The notes below the pieces were generated by a model. The model had not been told where the DNA came from and did not search any database. It worked only from the letters and a program-made list of their open reading frames with translations. Below are positions 60,192 to 64,000 of a DNA stretch of 64,000 nt, in pieces (position 1 is the stretch's first letter; each line of letters begins with the position of its first letter). The translations under genes and the position numbers were made by a program. Source of the DNA: Micromonospora sp. PLK6-60. Its GTDB lineage: Bacteria > Actinomycetota > Actinomycetes > Mycobacteriales > Micromonosporaceae. The stretch is taken from NCBI RefSeq assembly GCF_019890675.1, contig NZ_JAIOAA010000009.1, positions 1 through 64,000 on the forward strand. Direction: 5' to 3'.

Positions 60192-61769
60192 ATGGGCCGG
60201 GGACAGCAGAACCAGAAGTCGGCCGCCGTCCGGACCGCCAGCACCAGCCGTGGCGTACGCACCGTCTCCGGGCGGGCGATCGCGGCGCTGGCGGCCTCGG
60301 TGCTCGCGCTGCTGTGGGCGGGGATCGAGCTCACCGGCGAGGGCGCCGTGATGTACGCGTACGGCTTCTTCTTCACCGAGTTCTTCGCCGGGGTGATCAC
60401 CCTGGTGTCGCTGAGTCTCACCGTGATGTTGGGCCTGCTGGCCACCGACCGGTTGGTGCTGCTCATCCGGCACCGGGTGCTGCTCCAGTCGGCGCACCGG
60501 GCCACCGGCATCCTCGGCATCGCCGGCCTGGTGTTCCACGTCATCACCAAGGTCGCCATCGGCCGCGCCGGGGTCACCGACGCCGTGCTGCCGTTCCTCG
60601 GCGGGCAGGGCCTCTACGTCGGCCTGGGCACGGTGGCCGCCCTGCTGATGGTGAGCGTGCTCTGGACCGGCCTGATCCGGGCCCGCTTCGCCGGCGTCGG
60701 TCCGAAATGGCTGTGGCGGGCGCTGCACTCCGCGGCGTACGTCTCCTGGCCGTTCGCCCTGGTGCACGGCCTCAACGCCGGCCGCGCCGCGGCCTCCTGG
60801 GTGGTGCTCAGCTACCTGGCCTGCGTGCTGCTGGTGGTGCTGGCGCTGCTGGTCCGGGTCTCGGTGCACCTCGGTCGGCGCAGCCGCGAGCAGCACCAGG
60901 CCGCCGCGATGAACAAGGCGATGGCCGCCCGCTCGACGGAGGAGGGCACCGGCCGCGGCCTGCTGGCCGGGCTGACCCGCCGCCGCAGCGGTGGCGCGGC
61001 CAAGGACGATCGGGGCGGCTGGGCCGAGCCGGCCACCACCGGCTGGCTCGGGCCGCCGCCCCGGCGGCGTGACCCGGAGCGGTTCTCGGTCCCGGTGGTG
61101 CCCGAGCCGGGCACCCTGCGCCGCGGCGAAGCGCCGCGCCGCCGCGACCGCGACCTGGAGCCGGCCGCCCGGCGCGCGGCGCCCGCCTCCGGTGGACGGC
61201 GGCCCCGGTACGTCGAGGAGGACGCCCCGGTCACCGGGGCGCCCGAGACGGCGCCGGTCTCCGGTGGGCGCCGGTCCCGGTACGTCGAGGAGGACGCGCC
61301 GGTGACCGGGGCGCGCGACGTGGCGCCGGTCTCCGCCGGACGCCGGTCGCGGTACGTCGAGGAGGACGCCCCGGTCTCGGCCGGCCGCCGTGCCGCCCGC
61401 GAGGAGGAGGACCTGGTCGCGCGGTACTCGGCGCCGCCCCGCGAGCCCGAGCCGGAGCTGCCGTGGGACAGCCCGCGCCGCTGGGAGAGCGCCACGCCGG
61501 TGTCGGCCGAGCCGATCTCCGCCGAGCCGGTCTCCGCCGGCCGGCACAGCCGCGAGGAGGACGTGCCGGTGGAGCCGGACTACTGGCGGCCCCCGGCCCG
61601 CTACGCCGCCGACGAGCCGCCGGTGGACGACACTCCCACCCTGGTCGACCTGGCCTCCCGCCGGAAGCGGCGGGCCGCCGGGGAGTCCCGGTCGAGCCGT
61701 CGGCGGCGGGCCAACGCCGACGCGGTCGACGGGGCGTACTGGGCGGGGCTGCGGGGTGAGGCGAAGTGA
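60192..61769 (+). CDS. Ferric-reductase-like heme membrane protein with repeat tail
   Basis: 525 residues from ATG 60192 (GTGs at 60153/60177 are alternatives). Six TM helices to about 215. Histidines for heme: LLIRHRVLLQSAHRATGILG, GLVFHVITK, ALHSAAYVSWPFALVHGLN, as in ferric-reductase/NADPH-oxidase-like domains. A long cytosolic tail (about 230-525) is Arg/Glu/Pro-rich with three near-identical RYVEEDAPV units. It likely passes electrons across the membrane from the flavoprotein encoded next (GTGA overlap). Confidence 0.8.
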   Translation: MGRGQQNQKSAAVRTASTSRGVRTVSGRAIAALAASVLALLWAGIELTGEGAVMYAYGFFFTEFFAGVITLVSLSLTVMLGLLATDRLVLLIRHRVLLQSAHRATGILGIAGLVFHVITKVAIGRAGVTDAVLPFLGGQGLYVGLGTVAALLMVSVLWTGLIRARFAGVGPKWLWRALHSAAYVSWPFALVHGLNAGRAAASWVVLSYLACVLLVVLALLVRVSVHLGRRSREQHQAAAMNKAMAARSTEEGTGRGLLAGLTRRRSGGAAKDDRGGWAEPATTGWLGPPPRRRDPERFSVPVVPEPGTLRRGEAPRRRDRDLEPAARRAAPASGGRRPRYVEEDAPVTGAPETAPVSGGRRSRYVEEDAPVTGARDVAPVSAGRRSRYVEEDAPVSAGRRAAREEEDLVARYSAPPREPEPELPWDSPRRWESATPVSAEPISAEPVSAGRHSREEDVPVEPDYWRPPARYAADEPPVDDTPTLVDLASRRKRRAAGESRSSRRRRANADAVDGAYWAGLRGEAK

Positions 61770-63232
61770 TCCGGACCAAGGTGCCGCCGGTGGCCTGCGT
61801 CGGCGAGCCGCGGCTCACCGCCGGGTTCGCCGAGTTTGGCCGGCTGGACCTGGCCGCGCACGAGGAGGTGCACGGGCCGATCGGCCCGATGGAACCGGCC
61901 AACCTGCTGCGGCTGGCCGAGGGCATCCAGCTCAAGGGCAAGGGCGGCGCCGGTTTCCCGTTCGCCCGCAAGCTGCGCGCCGTGCTGGAGTCCTGCCAGC
62001 GGCAGGACGCCCCGGCGGTGGTGGTGGTCAACGCCACCGAGGGCGAGCCGGCAAGCTGGAAGGACAAGGTGCTGCTCACCCGGGCCCCGCACCTCATCCT
62101 CGACGGCGCGGCGCTGGCCGCGTACGCGCTGGACGCCGAGGAGATCGTCATCGGGGTCGCCGACGACGACATCGGCCGGGCGTCGCTGACCGAGGCGCTG
62201 GGTGAGCGGCGGATGCCGGTGCCGACCAGCATCGTCACCGTGCCGCACCGGTTCATCTCCGGCGAGGGGGGCGCGCTGGTCAACGGGATCAACGGGCTGC
62301 CGCACATCCCGCCCGGCACCAAGAAGCGGTCCAGCGACTCCGGGGTCGGCGGGCTGCCCACCCTGCTGTCGAACGCCGAGACGTACGCCCAGGTGGCGGT
62401 GGCCGCCCGGCTCGGCCCGTACGAGTACGCGGCGCTGGGCACCGACGACGAGCCGGGCACCGTGCTGTTGACGGTGACCGGCGCGGCCGCCCGCCCGGCC
62501 GTGGTGGAGTGCGCCGCCGGCACCCCGCTGCGGGAGATCCTCGAGCTGTGCGAGGTGCCCGACGGGCCGGGCATCCTGACGGGCGGCTACCACGGCAAGT
62601 GGATCACCGCCGAGGCGGCGGACCGGGCCGAGGTGTCCCGCAAGGGGCTCGCCGCCGTCGGCGGCACCCTCGGCGCCGGCATCATCGTGCCGCTCGGCCG
62701 GGACACCTGCCCGCTCGGCGAGGCCGCGCAGGTGGTGCGCTACCTGGCCGGCGAGTCCGCGGGCCAGTGCGGCCCGTGCAAGATGGGCCTGCCCGAGCTG
62801 GCCCGTTCGGTGGACCTCGCGGTCTCCGGCAGCGCGCCGGTGGAGATCGTCCGCGCGGCCGCCGGCAACGTCAAGGGCCGGGGCGCGTGCAGCCACCCCG
62901 ACGGTACGGCCCGGTTCGCCCTCTCCGCGATCGAGGTCTTCGCCGAGGATCTGCGGCTGCACACCACCGGCGAGGGCTGCGGCCGGCGGGTCAAGGGGGT
63001 GATGGGGCTGCCCGGGGCCCCCGACGCCGACCCGCGCAAGCTCACCCTCGACTGGTCGCGCTGCGACGGACACGGGCTCTGCGCCCACGTGGTGCCGGAC
63101 TTCATCCGGCTCGACGGCAACGGGTACCCCGCCTTCCCGCCCACCCCGGTGCCGACCTGGCTGCGGGAGGGGGCGCTGAAGGCCGTCAAGGTCTGCCCCG
63201 AACTGGCGCTGCGACTGTCCAAGGTCGAGTAG
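61766..63232 (+). CDS. NuoF-like flavin/Fe-S protein with C-terminal ferredoxin-like segment
   Basis: 488 residues. NuoF/RnfC-type FMN fold: IQLKGKGGAGFPFARKL, VVNATEGEPASWKDK, GGLPTLLSNAETYAQ. The N3-type [4Fe-4S] site is SAGQCGPCKMGLPEL plus a Cys in GRGACSHPDG. The C-terminus (about 430-488) resembles a small ferredoxin (DWSRCDGHGLCAHV, VKVCPELA). It would take electrons from NAD(P)H and hand them to the heme membrane protein. Coupled to the upstream gene by GTGA overlap; no Nuo subunits nearby. Confidence 0.8.
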   Translation: MIRTKVPPVACVGEPRLTAGFAEFGRLDLAAHEEVHGPIGPMEPANLLRLAEGIQLKGKGGAGFPFARKLRAVLESCQRQDAPAVVVVNATEGEPASWKDKVLLTRAPHLILDGAALAAYALDAEEIVIGVADDDIGRASLTEALGERRMPVPTSIVTVPHRFISGEGGALVNGINGLPHIPPGTKKRSSDSGVGGLPTLLSNAETYAQVAVAARLGPYEYAALGTDDEPGTVLLTVTGAAARPAVVECAAGTPLREILELCEVPDGPGILTGGYHGKWITAEAADRAEVSRKGLAAVGGTLGAGIIVPLGRDTCPLGEAAQVVRYLAGESAGQCGPCKMGLPELARSVDLAVSGSAPVEIVRAAAGNVKGRGACSHPDGTARFALSAIEVFAEDLRLHTTGEGCGRRVKGVMGLPGAPDADPRKLTLDWSRCDGHGLCAHVVPDFIRLDGNGYPAFPPTPVPTWLREGALKAVKVCPELALRLSKVE

Positions 63233-63251
63233 CCCATTGAGGAGGAGCGGG

Positions 63252-63902
63252 ATGTCGAGGTCGTCGCGGGTGCGCCGGTGGATGCCGACCGCCGGGCTGG
63301 TCGTCGTGCTGCTCGCCGGCGGCTGCGCGGTCGGCGGACCGGCCGGTGAACCGGCCACCGCCGGGTCCGGCCCGTCAGCCGCCACCTCGCCGACCCCGAC
63401 CGGCGCCGTCGGTTCGGCCGAGCCGGCCGGAGCCGGCGCGTCACCGGGCGCTGCGGGCTCATCGGGCGCTGCCGGCCCGGGCGCCTCGTCAGCCATGGTC
63501 CCGGCGGCGCTGCGGTTCACCGGCACCACCCTGGACGGCGCGGCCTTCCCCGCCGCCGCGCTGGCCGGGCGGCCGGTGGTGCTCTGGTTCTGGGCGCCGT
63601 GGTGCGCGACCTGCGCCAGCCAGGCGTGGACGGTGGCCGAGATCGCGCCGAGATACCGCGACACGGTGCCGATCGTCGGGGTCGCCGGGTTGGGCGAGCG
63701 CGCGGCCATGCGGGACTTCGTCACCGAGTTCGACCTGGCCGGCACGCCCCAGCTCGACGACGGCGAAGGGGTGCTCTGGCGGCGGTTCAAGGTGGTCGAG
63801 CAGAGCACCTTCGTGGTGCTCGACCGCAATGGCCGGGTCGTCCACCAGGGCTTCCTGGACGGCGAGTCGCTGACCCGCCGGGTCGCCGAGCTGGCCGGAT
63901 GA
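63252..63902 (+). CDS. Thioredoxin-like (TlpA/ResA) lipoprotein
   Basis: 216 residues. Lipoprotein signal with lipobox in VVLLAGGCAVG, then a Ser/Ala/Pro/Gly linker to about 85, and a redoxin fold with WFWAPWCATCASQ (CxxC) and the cis-Pro region EFDLAGTPQLDD. Acts outside the membrane in thiol-disulfide exchange, probably reduced by the CcdA-like protein encoded next. GAGGAGGAG precedes the ATG at 63252. Confidence 0.9.
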   Translation: MSRSSRVRRWMPTAGLVVVLLAGGCAVGGPAGEPATAGSGPSAATSPTPTGAVGSAEPAGAGASPGAAGSSGAAGPGASSAMVPAALRFTGTTLDGAAFPAAALAGRPVVLWFWAPWCATCASQAWTVAEIAPRYRDTVPIVGVAGLGERAAMRDFVTEFDLAGTPQLDDGEGVLWRRFKVVEQSTFVVLDRNGRVVHQGFLDGESLTRRVAELAG

Positions 63903-63906
63903 CCCG

Positions 63907-64000
63907 GTGGGCACCCCGCTGCTGCTGGCGCTGACCGCCGGCATGCTCGGCGCGGTCAACCCGTGCGGCTTCGCGATGCTGCCGGCGTACCTGTCGCTGC
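63907..64000 (+). CDS. CcdA/DsbD-type transmembrane protein, N-terminal part
   Basis: 31 residues are visible before the window ends: LLLALTAGMLGAVNPCGFAM then LPAYLSL. NPCGFAMLP is the first Cys-Pro motif of CcdA/DsbD electron transporters. It carries reducing power from cytosolic thioredoxin to the TlpA-like lipoprotein upstream. GTG 63907 chosen; the ATG at 63899 opens another frame that stops after 11 codons. Confidence 0.85.
   Translation, partial: MGTPLLLALTAGMLGAVNPCGFAMLPAYLSL

Overview
This window looks like chromosome of a high-GC, soil-type actinomycete, most likely Micromonospora or a close relative (inferred from gene content and repeats, not proven). The grounds are GC-rich coding with strong third-position bias, actinobacterial families (DUF6297 ABC permease, alditol oxidase, EspC/YbaB secretion genes, mycothiol-type DinB), Streptomyces-like secreted GH10 xylanase and GH13 amylase, and many leaderless genes in which a TANNNT box lies 6-7 nt before the start codon.

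Layout. 1-9.1 kb: carbohydrate genes (the end of a secreted ThuA/DUF1080/CBM6/ricin-B protein, two TIM-barrel sugar isomerases, a ROK regulator and a giant ThuA/PQQ-dehydrogenase/PKD protein). 9.1-16.2 kb: a YtxH-like protein, tRNA-Asn, an MMPL transporter coupled to an FAD oxidoreductase, and a TPR-like/M16-peptidase pair. 16.2-24.2 kb: an accretion island of three stacked elements at the 3' end of a CAT-anticodon tRNA. Four copies of the tRNA 3' end mark the borders. An integrase stub, a frameshifted regulator, a PP2C phosphatase, a lipoprotein, a GNAT, a VapBC module, a DinB protein, a broken nucleotidyltransferase toxin module and small membrane proteins are the cargo.

24.2-34.7 kb: a 2'-5' RNA ligase-like protein, GH10 xylanase, an F420/flavin oxidoreductase operon facing a MarR gene, DUF3291, a cysteine-rich HTH regulator, a UvrA paralogue and a heme oxygenase. 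34.7-37.8 kb: a type VII-linked polymorphic toxin operon (YbaB-like, EspC-like, a WXG-type protein ending in an ADP-ribosyltransferase, and a probable immunity gene). 38.1-39.4 kb: an Ig-like protein coupled to a clan-A glycosidase-like protein.

39.8-44.3 kb holds the most interesting locus: four overlapping genes encoding a TIR protein, a large NLR-like protein with a degenerate P-loop and helical repeats, an SPFH/band-7 protein and a small membrane protein. The TIR C-terminus and the NLR N-terminus share a G-x-V-x-GGA...F-x-GPVAGRD motif, suggesting homotypic amyloid-type signalling from sensor to NADase effector, probably at a membrane. I regard this as a candidate immune or cell-suicide system.

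44.3-58.2 kb: an ABC/DUF6297 pair, ArsR-SRPBCC, an LLM oxidoreductase, a repeat-rich gap, a DxDxDG-repeat protein, alditol oxidase, a site-2 protease with CBS domains, a second toxin-antitoxin module with remnants of a third, an alpha/beta hydrolase, an ABC-2 exporter with a two-component system, and an L,D-transpeptidase. 58.4-64 kb: alpha-amylase, then an electron-transfer operon (ferric-reductase-like membrane protein, NuoF-like Fe-S flavoprotein, thioredoxin-like lipoprotein, CcdA-like protein cut by the window end).
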